The notes under the pieces: model-generated
Told to the model about the DNA's origin: nothing
Database searches by the model: none
The model's input: the letters and a program-made list of their open reading frames with translations, nothing else
Program-made: the position numbers and the translations under genes
In this document: in pieces, positions 9,305 to 18,515 of the stretch
Layout of the letters: each line of letters begins with the position of its first letter
Position numbering within the stretch: position 1 is the stretch's first letter
From: Alishewanella aestuarii B11
GTDB taxonomy: Bacteria; Pseudomonadota; Gammaproteobacteria; Enterobacterales; Alteromonadaceae
Reading direction: 5' to 3'
Length of the DNA: 64,000 nucleotides
Assembly: GCF_000280055.1 (NCBI RefSeq)
Contig: NZ_ALAB01000011.1
Coordinates: 1-64,000, forward strand

Positions 9305-10228
9305 TCAGCCCGATGCCTGCTGTTGTAAATAAGCAATAAATCCCCGCGCCGTCGCGCTTTGCGGGGTATCCCGGCGCCAGACTAGGTACCATTGTCGGAC
9401 TATTGGAAAGTCGGCGACATCCAGTATCCTTAGTCCATTTGTGGTGCTTGACCAGGCCGGTTGATTGACCGCCAAATCGGACAGCACCGCAATACCAAGC
9501 CCGGCCGCTACCGCATGTTTAATCGCCTCGTTACTGCCCAGGCTCATCATAATATTTGGCTGAAATTGTTGCTTGGCAAAAAATTGCTCCGTAACTTTAC
9601 GGGTACCGCTACCGGCTTCCCGCATTAACCAGCGTTCGCCGCTAAGTTCGTTTAGGCGCAACTTTTTATTGCTTAGCGGATGGTTCGCCGGGGCTATGAC
9701 AATCAAGTTGTTGGTTTGAAAGGCCTGGCTGTCCAAATCCAGCTCGGCTGGCGGTAGCATCATTACCGTCAGATCGTCCAGCCCCTGGCTTAGTCGCTGC
9801 ACAATACGATCGCGGTTTTCGACACTGAGCTCAATTTCAATACCTGGATAGGCACGCGCGAAAGGGCCCAGCAGATCCGGGACAAAGTATTCGGCGGTGG
9901 TAACCGCGGCAATTTTTAGCTTGCCGCGCACCAAACCATGAATTGCCGCCAGCTCGGATTCCAGCCGCTGCCAGCAGCTAGCAAGCTCGCGTACCGTTTG
10001 ATACAGTAGTTCGCCGGCCTGCGTTAAACGAATTTGGCGGCCACTTTGCTCAAATAAGGACTCGCCCAAGGTTTCTGCCAGCTCTTTCAGTTGTACCGAC
10101 ACCGTAGGCTGACTGACAAAGAGCTCACGCGCAGCCTGGGTTACCGATAACAAGCGGGCACTGGCTTCAAAGGCGCGCAGTTGTTGCGGGGTAATACGTT
10201 GAAAACGGGCGAGGGTACTGGCTGGCAT
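9305..10228 (-). CDS. LysR-family regulator (CbbR-like), divergent from isocitrate dehydrogenase
   Basis: From ATG 10228 the 307-residue protein has an N-terminal helix-turn-helix (ITPQQLRAFEASARLLSVTQAARELFVSQPTVSVQLKELAE) and a LysR substrate-binding domain close to the CbbR/CysB-type group. The upstream in-frame extension lacks family similarity and is excluded. Its start is 128 bp from that of the divergent isocitrate dehydrogenase, so control of that gene is likely but inferred. Confidence 0.85.
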   Translation of the reverse strand: MPASTLARFQRITPQQLRAFEASARLLSVTQAARELFVSQPTVSVQLKELAETLGESLFEQSGRQIRLTQAGELLYQTVRELASCWQRLESELAAIHGLVRGKLKIAAVTTAEYFVPDLLGPFARAYPGIEIELSVENRDRIVQRLSQGLDDLTVMMLPPAELDLDSQAFQTNNLIVIAPANHPLSNKKLRLNELSGERWLMREAGSGTRKVTEQFFAKQQFQPNIMMSLGSNEAIKHAVAAGLGIAVLSDLAVNQPAWSSTTNGLRILDVADFPIVRQWYLVWRRDTPQSATARGFIAYLQQQASG

Positions 10229-10256
10229 CGCTAAGTTGGCTCTGGTTGGCTGATAT

Positions 10257-10272
10257 ATAGATTTTAAGCTAT
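10257..10272. promoter_or_regulatory. candidate operator between LysR gene and isocitrate dehydrogenase
   Basis: ATAG (10257-10260) and CTAT (10269-10272) frame an 8-nt AT-rich spacer. This interrupted palindrome has the T-N11-A style of LysR sites, in the 128-bp divergent gap. Evidence is weak. Confidence 0.3.
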
Positions 10273-10356
10273 GGATAAGATTAAAACTAAATATTTTTCT
10301 TAATGATTTAACTGCTCTACAGTGCCGGCATAGCAACCACAGTCGGAGTCGTTAAC

Positions 10357-11865
10357 ATGCAAGCTAAGCAACAGCTAAACTCAGAGGCAACAGAGCAGTA
10401 CGAAAAGGTAGCGGTAACCGTCGCACTGGGCGATGGGATAGGGCCAGAAATCACCCGGGCCACGCTGGATATTCTGGCCGCTGCCGGCGCCAGAATTGCC
10501 CCTGAATATATTAATATTGGTGAGAAGCTTTATCTCTCTGGTCACAGTTCAGGAATCGCGCCAGATGCCTGGGAATCGTTGCGCCGCAACAAAGTCTTTC
10601 TAAAAGGGCCAGTGACAACGCCAGCCGGCGATGGCTACAAAAGCCTGAATGTGACCATCCGTAAAACTCTGGGTTTGTACGCGAATGTAAGGCCCTGTGT
10701 CAGTTATGCCCCCTTTGTCGCAACCCTGCATCCTAAATTAGATATCGTCATAGTGCGGGAGAATGAAGAAGATCTGTACGCGGGTATCGAACATCGTCAA
10801 TCTGATGAGGTTTTTCAGTGCCTGAAGCTGATTAGCCGCCCGGGCTGTGAAAAGATTGTACGCTATGCCTTTGACTATGCCCGCAGCCATGGCCGGAAAA
10901 AAGTCACCTGCATGGTCAAAGATAATATTATGAAGATGACAGATGGCCTGTTTTATAAGGTGTTTCAGGAGATAGCCGCAGAGTATCCTGATATTGCGAC
11001 CGAACGCTATATTATTGATATCGGCGCAGCCCGGTTGGCGACCCAGCCGCAACGTTTTGATGTGATCGTGACGCCCAATTTATATGGCGATATTTTAAGT
11101 GATATCGCAGCCGAGATGACCGGCAGTGTCGGCCTGGCCCCCAGCGCCAATATTGGTGAACAAATTGCCATGTTTGAAGCTATTCATGGCAGTGCGCCGG
11201 ATATCGCCGGGCAGGGCGTGGCAAACCCCAGTGGCTTATTACTGGCAGCGGTAATGATGCTGGTGCATATTGGTCAGGCCGAGGTGGCAGCGCGCGTGCA
11301 TAATGCCTGGCTGGCAACCCTTGAGGAAGGGATCCATACCGCCGATCTGCAGGGTGAGCAAAGCCAGCAAGTTGTTAGCACAGCAGGCTTTGCAGAGGCC
11401 GTCATTGCCCGGCTGGGGCGCTTGCCGCAGCGCTTTACGCCGGTGCAGTATCAGAGTCAACCGCGTCAGCCGGCAGTAAAGAGCCTGTATAAGCGGGCGA
11501 CACCAGCGCATAAAGTACTATTGGGTGTCGACATCTTTTTGCATGAACGTAACTTTACACCGGAGCAGCTGGCCAGCCGTTTACTGGCACTGACTAAAGG
11601 TATCTTGCATCTACAGATGGTTACTAACCGTGGCGTTAAAGTATGGCCGGAAGGCTTTCCGGAAACCTTCTGTACCGACCACTGGCGCTGCCGTTTTATG
11701 CCGGCCCAATCGACACAATTCACGCAACTGCCACAGGAGGTTAAACAGCAGGATATTCTGCAACTGCTGCAAACATTAACCCAGGCCGGGCTGGATGTGA
11801 TGAAAACCGAGAACCTGTATAGTTTTAATGGTGAGCGCGGTTTCGCACTGGGACAGGGGCAGTAG
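10357..11865 (+). CDS. NADP-type isocitrate dehydrogenase, Thermus-like long form
   Basis: The 502-residue protein is predicted to oxidise isocitrate to 2-oxoglutarate in the TCA cycle. The dehydrogenase core (about 1-345) shows LGDGIGPEITRATLDIL, the substrate loop KSLNVTIRKTLGLYANVRP, VIVRENEEDLYAGIE, DIGAARLATQPQRFDVIVTPNLYGDILSDIAAEMTGSVGLAPSANIG and IFEAIHGSAPDIAGQ-type motifs. Unlike the E. coli enzyme it carries an extra C-terminal domain of about 120 residues (VLLGVDIFLHERNFTPEQLASRL...NRGVKVWPEGF...DHWRCRFM), as in Thermus thermophilus IDH, which is of similar length. GGAG lies 8 nt before ATG. Related decarboxylating dehydrogenases remain possible. Confidence 0.85.
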   Translation: MQAKQQLNSEATEQYEKVAVTVALGDGIGPEITRATLDILAAAGARIAPEYINIGEKLYLSGHSSGIAPDAWESLRRNKVFLKGPVTTPAGDGYKSLNVTIRKTLGLYANVRPCVSYAPFVATLHPKLDIVIVRENEEDLYAGIEHRQSDEVFQCLKLISRPGCEKIVRYAFDYARSHGRKKVTCMVKDNIMKMTDGLFYKVFQEIAAEYPDIATERYIIDIGAARLATQPQRFDVIVTPNLYGDILSDIAAEMTGSVGLAPSANIGEQIAMFEAIHGSAPDIAGQGVANPSGLLLAAVMMLVHIGQAEVAARVHNAWLATLEEGIHTADLQGEQSQQVVSTAGFAEAVIARLGRLPQRFTPVQYQSQPRQPAVKSLYKRATPAHKVLLGVDIFLHERNFTPEQLASRLLALTKGILHLQMVTNRGVKVWPEGFPETFCTDHWRCRFMPAQSTQFTQLPQEVKQQDILQLLQTLTQAGLDVMKTENLYSFNGERGFALGQGQ

Positions 11866-11897
11866 CCACGGTAAGATGGTTAATCCGGGGCAAGATG

Positions 11898-11925
11898 TTA
11901 AAGCCTGCGTTGCCGCAGGCTTTAA
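11898..11925. terminator. bidirectional terminator between isocitrate dehydrogenase and chemoreceptor
   Basis: TTAAAGCCTGCG and CGCAGGCTTTAA form a perfect 12-bp stem with a TTGC loop between two convergent genes. The A/T-rich stem ends give U-tracts on both strands. Confidence 0.85.
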
Positions 11926-11950
11926 TCAGTAATGCTTTGCCACACCCTCA

Positions 11951-13912
11951 CTAGACTCTGAATTGTCCGGCCGACTGCCCCAAACTCTGTGCCATACCAA
12001 GTAACTGGCGGGTACTACTGGCGACCTGGGAAATGGCGGTACTGTTTTCCTCGGCGGCGGCGCTAAGTCTGGAGATGCTATTTGCCAGAGTAGCGGATAC
12101 CGTAGTTTGTTCTTCCGCCGCTGTTGCGGTTTGGGTCATTAAATCTTTTAGCACGGCCAGACGCTGATAAATGTCATTTACGGCCTTTGCCATCGCGTTA
12201 GATTGTTGCAGTGTTTGTTGAGCGGCTTCGCTGCAAAAGCCACTATGCGTCGCCAGAGACGCCGCTTTACCAGTTATGCCGTTGAGTACTGAAGATATCT
12301 CTTTAATCGCTTCCTGCACCCGAAAGGCCAGCTGCCTGACTTCATCAGCCACGACGGCAAAGCCACGGCCATGTTCGCCGGCACGCGCCGCTTCAATAGC
12401 CGCATTTAATGCCAGCAAATTGGTTTGTTCGGCAATGCTGTTGATGACGCTAAACACCTGACCAATTTTACGACTATCCTGATCCAGCTCACCGACTTCG
12501 TGATGAATGTGGGCAAAGCGGGCTAAGGTTTGTTGTAAACTTTCACTGGTAGCGTTGAGCGCGGCGGTAAGCTGTAGGCTGGAATTGTTGCAGCCTTTTA
12601 CTTCATCGGCGGCATAGGCCGTATTTTTACCGATTTCGGCGGCGGCATAGCTCATTTCTTCAACTGCTGTGGCCAGCATATCAGTCTCGCGGGCCTGCAG
12701 TTGGATACTGCCATCCGCCTGGGTAATGGCTGCTGAATTTTGGGTCGCAGTATTTTCCAGCTCCCGGCTGATACCTAGCAGCTGCGAAATCAAACCTTTA
12801 AGCGTATGTTGCATTTTTGCCAGCCAACCCATCACATGGCCGGGTTGTTCGGGTACCATTAACTCAGTGGTAAAGTCACCGGACGCGATGACACTGGTAA
12901 GCTGGCACATTTGCTCCGGCTCACCGCCAAGCGGCCTGATCACTAAACGACACACCAGCTCGGCGGCCAGAATCTCCAGCAGTAAAGCGGCCAGGCTAAT
13001 ACCAATGCCGGTAAATAGCATGCGGCGGGCTGGTGCTGCGATTTCGGCCACGTCAATTTCCGCCAGCAGCGCCCAGCGTACACCGAACACATTCAGCGGG
13101 GCAAAGGCCGATAACACGGCATTGTTGTTGTAATCGATAACTTGCATAACGCCATTCTGCCCGGCTAGCGCCTCTCGTACCGCCTTGGTATCCACGCCGT
13201 TTGCGGCGACGGTACCACGAAATGAGGCCTGAATATTGCGTTGTTGCGGATCGAGATAGGAATCTGAGCGCATTCTGAAATCGCTGCCAACCAGATAGGT
13301 TTCGCCACTATCACCCATACCGGCGCGGATTTGCATCACGCTATTAATCTTATCGATCGACAGCTGAGCGGCAACATAAACCCGCTCCTGATTAAGCGTA
13401 ATGGCTTTGCCGAGAAAGGCAGCGGCTTCATTATTCGAGGGGGCATAGGGCGAGAAATCTTCCATCAGCACCTGATTATCCCGAGCCCGCAGTTGCTGAA
13501 ACAACCGGCCAAGACCAGAGTCGCGGTAGGGCCCATGTTGCAGATTGGTGTGCAGATCGGACTCTCGCGCCACAGTGTAAATAATGTCACCAGCATTGTT
13601 TATGACAAACAGATCATAAAATCCAAGCTGCTGATTAATAGCGCTAAAAAATGGCGTTAGACTCTCAGTTTGCTCCAACTGCGGTAACTCGGCCACTGCA
13701 CTGGCCGCAACTTCTAATCCGGCACGAAAATCATGCAGCATGGCAGCGATATTTTGCTCTTTAATTTCCCGCACTGCGACTAAACGCGATTCCGCTTCGC
13801 GAAACAGTTCAGTGCGACCCAGCAGGGTAATCACGGTAGTGGCAACGAGTAGGGGTAACAGGACGATACTTAGACTGATGATCTTTATCTTCTGACTAAA
13901 ACCCATTTTCAA
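11951..13912 (-). CDS. methyl-accepting chemotaxis protein
   Basis: The 653-residue inner-membrane chemoreceptor has an N-terminal membrane helix (about 8-30), a periplasmic ligand domain of about 250 residues with Cache-like features ([17 protein letters not shown]...), a second membrane helix (about 297-322), a HAMP region, and a cytoplasmic signalling domain. The hairpin tip shows [20 protein letters not shown] and [15 protein letters not shown], the CheA/CheW contact block. The C-terminus ends SAGQFRV without a CheR-tethering pentapeptide. The ligand is unknown. Confidence 0.95.
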   Translation of the reverse strand: MKMGFSQKIKIISLSIVLLPLLVATTVITLLGRTELFREAESRLVAVREIKEQNIAAMLHDFRAGLEVAASAVAELPQLEQTESLTPFFSAINQQLGFYDLFVINNAGDIIYTVARESDLHTNLQHGPYRDSGLGRLFQQLRARDNQVLMEDFSPYAPSNNEAAAFLGKAITLNQERVYVAAQLSIDKINSVMQIRAGMGDSGETYLVGSDFRMRSDSYLDPQQRNIQASFRGTVAANGVDTKAVREALAGQNGVMQVIDYNNNAVLSAFAPLNVFGVRWALLAEIDVAEIAAPARRMLFTGIGISLAALLLEILAAELVCRLVIRPLGGEPEQMCQLTSVIASGDFTTELMVPEQPGHVMGWLAKMQHTLKGLISQLLGISRELENTATQNSAAITQADGSIQLQARETDMLATAVEEMSYAAAEIGKNTAYAADEVKGCNNSSLQLTAALNATSESLQQTLARFAHIHHEVGELDQDSRKIGQVFSVINSIAEQTNLLALNAAIEAARAGEHGRGFAVVADEVRQLAFRVQEAIKEISSVLNGITGKAASLATHSGFCSEAAQQTLQQSNAMAKAVNDIYQRLAVLKDLMTQTATAAEEQTTVSATLANSISRLSAAAEENSTAISQVASSTRQLLGMAQSLGQSAGQFRV

Positions 13913-14051
13913 CTCCCTGATGATACGTTTTAGATACCAGAAGAATAAAGCATTGTTTCTTTAAAATAACAATGATGCATAAAAATTTAATTTTTAAAGC
14001 AGGAAGGTGCGCAGCCAGATGTCGCGGGAAAACGATATCGCTAAATGATAT

Positions 14052-15464
14052 TTAACTCTGGTTGTTGGCAAGCGTGATAATGATCTGTGCCCTAAACGTA
14101 TGCCCTGAAAAGGCGCAGTTAAACCCCAGATGATGTAGCTCCGTAATGCGTTTTACGATTGACAGACCCAAACCTGAGCCTGTCAGATCCTGATGCACGG
14201 GAGCGCGGTAAAAGCGTTGTCCCAGGACATCATTATCCACTGCGACTAAGCATTGATTCTGTATTGTCAGTACAATCTTATTATTTAAACCCGGCTCAAG
14301 GCGCAGGACTACCTCTGTATCTGCTGGCGCATACTTGGCCGCATTTTCAAACAGGTTACGCAGCGCTACCTGTAACAGTGTCGTGTCAGCCTGCACCTGA
14401 TAACCCGCAGCCCGGCAAGCATCAAGGTCGGCTAATTGCCAGATCACTTTTTGCAGCAGGGCAGGTGCAACCTGGTGCAGGCTGGCTTCCAGTAAATCCG
14501 CCAGCGGTTGTGAACGTAACGCCAGTTTCGGGTGTTCTAATCGCGCCAGCGCCAGCAGTTGATTGGTCAGATGGCTCATCCGTTCACTGCCTTGTTTAAT
14601 GGCAGTCACCGCGGCATCCTGTTCCGCAGTAAGTGGTGTTTGTGCCAGATTTTGGGCATGCAAACTGATAATACTCAGTGGCGTGCGCAGTTCATGCGAG
14701 GCATCAGCAATAAAACGTTTCTCGCGCTGCATATGTTGCTCAATCGCCTCTAACAACTGGTTAATCGCGGTGACAACCTGAGTCAGTTCAGCCGGCATCG
14801 GGCTATTGATCGGTTGCAGCTGCTCCGGTTTGGTATGGCTGAGCTGCTGTTGCAGTTGTTTTAACGGCTTTAAACCGCGCCGCACCAGATAAAGGGTTAG
14901 CAGACTCAGTGGTAAGATCAAAAACAGAACAGGGCGGATCTGGGTTAGGGCGATGCTATAGCTCAGTTCCTCGCGTACCGCTTCGCGTTGGCTGCTAACG
15001 ATTTGCACCCCCAGCTCATCCAGACGTAGGGTAAAGTTGATCCACAGATCACCATTTTCAGTGTGATATTCGCTAAAACCGGTTTTACGCACCGGCCGCA
15101 TCGGCTGTTGCAGGTTGGCGGTATGTAAAATCAGCTGCTGATCATTGCGCCAAATTTGAATGGCGATATTACTCTCATATTTGTAGCCGGTAAGAAAGCG
15201 CTCACTAAGCTCAGCCTGGCCTTTAACCAGCTCGTCCAGATGCGCCACCGGTATCAGCACTGGCTTATCCTGCTGTAATAAGGTGGGGTTGGCCATAACT
15301 ACGCCAGCAGTTAAGCGGGCGCTTTGCGCCAACTGCGCATCAAATACTTCGTCTATTTCATGCAAGCTTTGCTGATAACTGATATAGCCGGTCAGGCTTA
15401 ATACCGCGATCACCAACAAATTTAGCAGTAAAACTAACCGGGTTTGAATACTCAGTGGCTTCAT
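14052..15464 (-). CDS. QseC/PmrB-like sensor histidine kinase
   Basis: The 470-residue protein has two membrane helices (about 10-27 and 172-190) enclosing a periplasmic sensor, then HAMP-like linker and kinase core. The H-box is RFIADASHELRTPLSIISLH (phospho-accepting His), followed by the N-box LRNLFENAAKYAP and G-box GSGLGLSIVKRI. It presumably phosphorylates the response regulator encoded just upstream; the genes overlap by 4 bp (ATGA). The signal is unknown. The QseC/PmrB subgroup is inferred from architecture and from the CTTAAG-type boxes nearby. Confidence 0.9.
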   Translation of the reverse strand: MKPLSIQTRLVLLLNLLVIAVLSLTGYISYQQSLHEIDEVFDAQLAQSARLTAGVVMANPTLLQQDKPVLIPVAHLDELVKGQAELSERFLTGYKYESNIAIQIWRNDQQLILHTANLQQPMRPVRKTGFSEYHTENGDLWINFTLRLDELGVQIVSSQREAVREELSYSIALTQIRPVLFLILPLSLLTLYLVRRGLKPLKQLQQQLSHTKPEQLQPINSPMPAELTQVVTAINQLLEAIEQHMQREKRFIADASHELRTPLSIISLHAQNLAQTPLTAEQDAAVTAIKQGSERMSHLTNQLLALARLEHPKLALRSQPLADLLEASLHQVAPALLQKVIWQLADLDACRAAGYQVQADTTLLQVALRNLFENAAKYAPADTEVVLRLEPGLNNKIVLTIQNQCLVAVDNDVLGQRFYRAPVHQDLTGSGLGLSIVKRITELHHLGFNCAFSGHTFRAQIIITLANNQS

Positions 15465-16123
15465 ACTTGCCCCGGCAGCAGATAGCCGATACCGCGCACG
15501 GTTTTAATAAGCTCCGGGTGCAGCTTTTTGCGCAGGTTATGAATATGCACTTCAATGGCATTACTTTCGGTATCGCCATCCCAGCCCACACTCAGCTCTT
15601 CCAGATGCTGGCGGCTTAAAATCTTATCTTTATGCTGCAGAAAGTCTTTTAACAGTAAAAATTCGCGCCGGGTTAAATTCACGGTTTTCCCGGCATATTC
15701 GCAGCTATGTTTCACTAAATCGAGTAGCAGTTCGCCATGCTGCAGCACATCATGCCGCCGCTCGGCTTTGCGGCGTAACAGTACCCGGATCCGCGCTTCC
15801 AACTCCCGCACATCAAAGGGCTTTACCATATAGTCATCAGCACCATCGTTTAACAGTTGCAGCTTGGTTTCAATTTGATCCAGCGCCGTGAGTACCAGTA
15901 CCGGCAGTTGATGTTGCTGCGCGCGCAGCTGTTGTAAGATTTTACCGGCAAAGCCATCGGGTAGGCCTAAATCCAGGATCATTAAATCAAACTCCGCATT
16001 ATCCAGCGCCTGTAGGGCTTGCTTACCGGTGCGGCAATGTTCGGTTTGATAACTGGCCCGCGCCAAGGCTGTAACTATGCCCTGTGCCAGCAAGTTGTCG
16101 TCTTCTACCAGTAAGATCCGCAT
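15461..16123 (-). CDS. OmpR-family response regulator, QseB/PmrA-like
   Basis: The 220-residue protein has a receiver domain (MRILLVEDDNLLAQ acidic pocket, phosphorylatable Asp in LMILDLGLPDG, Lys in MVKPFDVREL) and a C-terminal winged helix (NLTRREFLLLKDFLQHK...ESNAIEVHIHNLRKKLHPELIKTVRGIGYLL). The QseB/PmrA subgroup binds direct repeats of CTTAA(G/T). Exactly such a repeat lies 56 bp upstream of this gene, with TATAGT as a plausible -10 (16154-16159) correctly spaced from it, which implies autoregulation. A matching box precedes the operon upstream. Confidence 0.93.
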   Translation of the reverse strand: MRILLVEDDNLLAQGIVTALARASYQTEHCRTGKQALQALDNAEFDLMILDLGLPDGFAGKILQQLRAQQHQLPVLVLTALDQIETKLQLLNDGADDYMVKPFDVRELEARIRVLLRRKAERRHDVLQHGELLLDLVKHSCEYAGKTVNLTRREFLLLKDFLQHKDKILSRQHLEELSVGWDGDTESNAIEVHIHNLRKKLHPELIKTVRGIGYLLPGQV

Positions 16124-16178
16124 GCCATTTATCCGTTTACGGTCAGTCTGTTAACTATAACCAGATTAACCTCACTTA

Positions 16179-16195
16179 CTTAAGAAATTCTTAAG
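16179..16195 (-). promoter_or_regulatory. QseB/PmrA-type box before the response regulator
   Basis: CTTAAG (16179-16184), spacer AAATT and CTTAAG (16190-16195) form a perfect direct, and also palindromic, repeat. It fits YTTAAK-N5-YTTAAK (PmrA) and CTTAA-N6-CTTAA (QseB). The downstream half would overlap the -35 position for a -10 at 16154-16159, as at activated PmrA promoters. Confidence 0.75.
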
Positions 16196-16279
16196 TTTTC
16201 ATCTCGTACAGCAGCTAAATGACTAGCGGGGAAAAATGCGGTCAGACGTTTATCCAAAGTTATCGCATTGAATAGCAAA

Positions 16280-16300
16280 TATACCGGCCTTGCCGGTATA
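16280..16300 (-). terminator. terminator between the five-gene operon and the two-component genes
   Basis: TATACCGGC and GCCGGTATA pair perfectly around CTT, immediately after the TPR gene stop in the minus direction. A weak TTTGC tract follows. The hairpin separates the operon from the regulator's own promoter. Confidence 0.65.
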
Positions 16301-16318
16301 TTTAGAGGATATCGAGCC

Positions 16319-16993
16319 TTAACTTTTAATTTTGCTACGCGCTTTGGTCAGCGCCAGCTCAATCTCTTGCCGGCGTCCGGCATCGGCGTCTTCACGGCCG
16401 GGGCGCGGCGGCGCCAGTAAGGCTTTTTCCAGTACCGCCACGGCGGCCTTATATTCTTTTTGTTGCAGTAAAAAATCACCGTAAAAATAATTACTGTCGA
16501 TACCGTCAGGGTTAACCTCCAGGCCTTTTAGCAAATATTCGCGGGCCTTTTTATCGCTACCAAAGCCGACAGGCCAACCTGGTACCTGATAATACAGCGA
16601 ACCCAGGCTGGTATAGGCCGAGCCATCCAGCGCTTTCTCATCTTGCTTTAGCGCCTGTTCAAATAGCTTTTTCGCGGTTTTAACTTCGCTAAGCGCATCC
16701 AAACCGCCGACACTGCCGGCATAGGTGGCGCGGATAATACCTTCCCAAATCAGGTAGCGGGCATCATCCGGGTGGGCCTTTACTGCGGCCTGGGCGGCGC
16801 TAACCAGTTCGGCAAAGGCTTGCTGCTGGGGTTTACCACTTTGCTGATACTTAACGCTGGCCCATTGCTGTTGAATCTGACTTAGTTCGCTTGGTACTGC
16901 GGAAAGCGAGCTTTCGGCCTGTACTGACCCCAGCAGTAAGCTGGCGCTCAGTAAACTTAGGGCAATAAGTGAAGAGGTTTTTTTCATTTGCAT
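16319..16993 (-). CDS. periplasmic tetratricopeptide-repeat protein
   Basis: The 224-residue protein has an N-terminal signal peptide (MKKTSSLIALSLLSASLLLG...QAESS) and TPR-like helices over about 40-215 (KLFEQALKQDEKALDGSAYTSLGSLYY, AREYLLKGLEVNPDGIDSNYFYGDFLLQQKEYKAAVAVLEKAL). It is probably exported to the periplasm as a scaffold. It is the last gene of the operon and overlaps the SDR gene by 10 bp, so it is likely translationally coupled. Its function there is unknown. Confidence 0.8.
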   Translation of the reverse strand: MQMKKTSSLIALSLLSASLLLGSVQAESSLSAVPSELSQIQQQWASVKYQQSGKPQQQAFAELVSAAQAAVKAHPDDARYLIWEGIIRATYAGSVGGLDALSEVKTAKKLFEQALKQDEKALDGSAYTSLGSLYYQVPGWPVGFGSDKKAREYLLKGLEVNPDGIDSNYFYGDFLLQQKEYKAAVAVLEKALLAPPRPGREDADAGRRQEIELALTKARSKIKS

Positions 16994-17844
16994 GCTCCTT
17001 TATCGCTGGCAGGGACGTTTTTCACTTCAGCCAGCGTATTGTGGGTTAACCCTGCGGCTTGCCGTCGGGCAAATTGTTTGATGGTCGTCAGTTGTTTGCG
17101 TAGTGCTTTATCCAGTAAGGCTGGCAGCAGCGCATTGAGCCGGATAAACAGTCGCTCCGGCATACCAAGGTTCTGATCCTGCATCTGTTTTGCGATTAAC
17201 TGGTTTAGAATTTGGGATGCTACCCAATCTGGTTGATCGGTTTTGCTACCCAGCGCCTGATTCAACTGCTGTGCTGCCAGGGTGTTCATACTGGTCTGGG
17301 TTGCCCGCGGTGCGATATAGCAAAATTGCAGGGCGGTATCGGCCATTTCCCGGCGCAGCGCCTGCACAAAATGCTTTAGCGCGGCTTTGCTGGCACCATA
17401 GGCGGCATAGCCCGGATAGCCGATAGCACCCAGTGTCGAGCCAACATAAACTAAGCGTGCCTGAGGTGTCAGCCGGGGTAGCAGGGCGCGGGTGAGTAGT
17501 ATCGGCAGCAGCGTGTTTAGTTCAAATAGCCGCTGTATCGCTGTTGGGTCCTGCTGTTCAAATAACGCAAAATCGTTATAACCTGCGGCGAAGATCACCC
17601 CGTCCAGCTTATCCGGTAGCGCCAGCATCAGTTGCTCAAGGCCTGTCTGGTCGCTGAGATCGGCGGCTACACACTGGGTTTTTGTGGCCAGTTGCGTTGC
17701 CAACCGCTGTAGCGGTAACAGATTGCGCCCGGTAATAATCAGGCTCGCTCCCTGTGCCGTGAGTCGTTTCGCCAGCTCAGCACCAATACCGCCGCTGGCA
17801 CCTAGCAGCAATAGTGTTTGGCCCCGCAGGGCTGCGGCGCTCAT
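16984..17844 (-). CDS. short-chain dehydrogenase/reductase in the diiron-enzyme operon
   Basis: The 286-residue classical SDR has the cofactor motif LLLLGASGGIGAELAKRL (GxxxGxG), the strand motif FAAGYND in place of NNAG, catalytic Ser in YVGSTLGAIG and the YGASK Tyr-Lys pair. It should reduce or oxidise a carbonyl/alcohol with NAD(P)H. The C-terminal extension (about residues 225-286, LFIRLNALLPALLDKALRKQL) looks like a helical membrane-association segment, as in SDRs acting on lipids. It overlaps its neighbours by 4 bp and 10 bp. The substrate is unknown. Confidence 0.88.
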   Translation of the reverse strand: MSAAALRGQTLLLLGASGGIGAELAKRLTAQGASLIITGRNLLPLQRLATQLATKTQCVAADLSDQTGLEQLMLALPDKLDGVIFAAGYNDFALFEQQDPTAIQRLFELNTLLPILLTRALLPRLTPQARLVYVGSTLGAIGYPGYAAYGASKAALKHFVQALRREMADTALQFCYIAPRATQTSMNTLAAQQLNQALGSKTDQPDWVASQILNQLIAKQMQDQNLGMPERLFIRLNALLPALLDKALRKQLTTIKQFARRQAAGLTHNTLAEVKNVPASDKGACK

Positions 17845-18515
17845 GCCGCCGCCTTAGCCGCAGGCGCAGCTTCAATAGTGCGGAAGATGTTGCCATACAG
17901 CTGATAGAACACTTTAGCAGCATGCACAATCGCTTGCTGATCAGCTGCATCGCTAATTGTATTCATCAACTTTTCGAAAAAGCTCAGATGTTCAATATCC
18001 AAACTGCCGTGCGAGCGTAAATAACTAAAGGCTTTATTGGGTAACTGTAGCTGCTGCTGAATAATCTCAGCGGCGCCTGTGGCGAGATTAACGCTGGTGC
18101 CTTCCAGTACCAACACCATGCCAAAAAATGAGAGAGGGTTGCCTCGCAGTACAGTGTCATAGGCATAGGCGACCATTAATTCGGTTGCCAGCCGTGGCTG
18201 ACCATGGCGCACCAGCTCCTTGTCGGCACCGGTCGCCGCAATATCATTCAGCACCCATTCCTGATGACCTAACTCTTCTTCGATATACTCCGCAATGGCT
18301 TCGCGGTAATACTCCTGCGCACTGCTTAGCCTGCTGCCAACGGCCATCAGCAATGGCACTGTGTGCTTAACATGATGGTAAGCTTCCGTTAAAAACGCCT
18401 GATACTCGGCGAGCGTAAAGCTTAGTTGCTTAAGGCAGCGCTGGATCAGCGGTGCACTTAACAGATACTCGCGTTCGGCCTGGGTTTGTTCAATTAATTG
18501 CTGATAAAAGCTCAT
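17841..18515 (-). CDS. heme-oxygenase-like (HDO/TenA-fold) diiron enzyme
   Basis: This 224-residue all-helical protein carries the metal-ligand pattern of heme-oxygenase-like diiron oxidases/oxygenases. E81 and H84 lie in EEELGHQEW, E138 in VLEGTSV, and H169-x3-D173-x2-H176 in SHGSLDIEH. The H-x3-D-x2-H signature is shared with UndA (1-undecene synthesis) and CADD, and distinguishes the protein from cofactorless TenA/PqqC relatives. Characterised members use O2 to fragment or oxidise fatty acids and amino acids. With an AMP ligase and an SDR in overlapping genes, an acyl or amino-acyl substrate is plausible; this is inference. Confidence 0.8.
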   Translation of the reverse strand: MSFYQQLIEQTQAEREYLLSAPLIQRCLKQLSFTLAEYQAFLTEAYHHVKHTVPLLMAVGSRLSSAQEYYREAIAEYIEEELGHQEWVLNDIAATGADKELVRHGQPRLATELMVAYAYDTVLRGNPLSFFGMVLVLEGTSVNLATGAAEIIQQQLQLPNKAFSYLRSHGSLDIEHLSFFEKLMNTISDAADQQAIVHAAKVFYQLYGNIFRTIEAAPAAKAAA

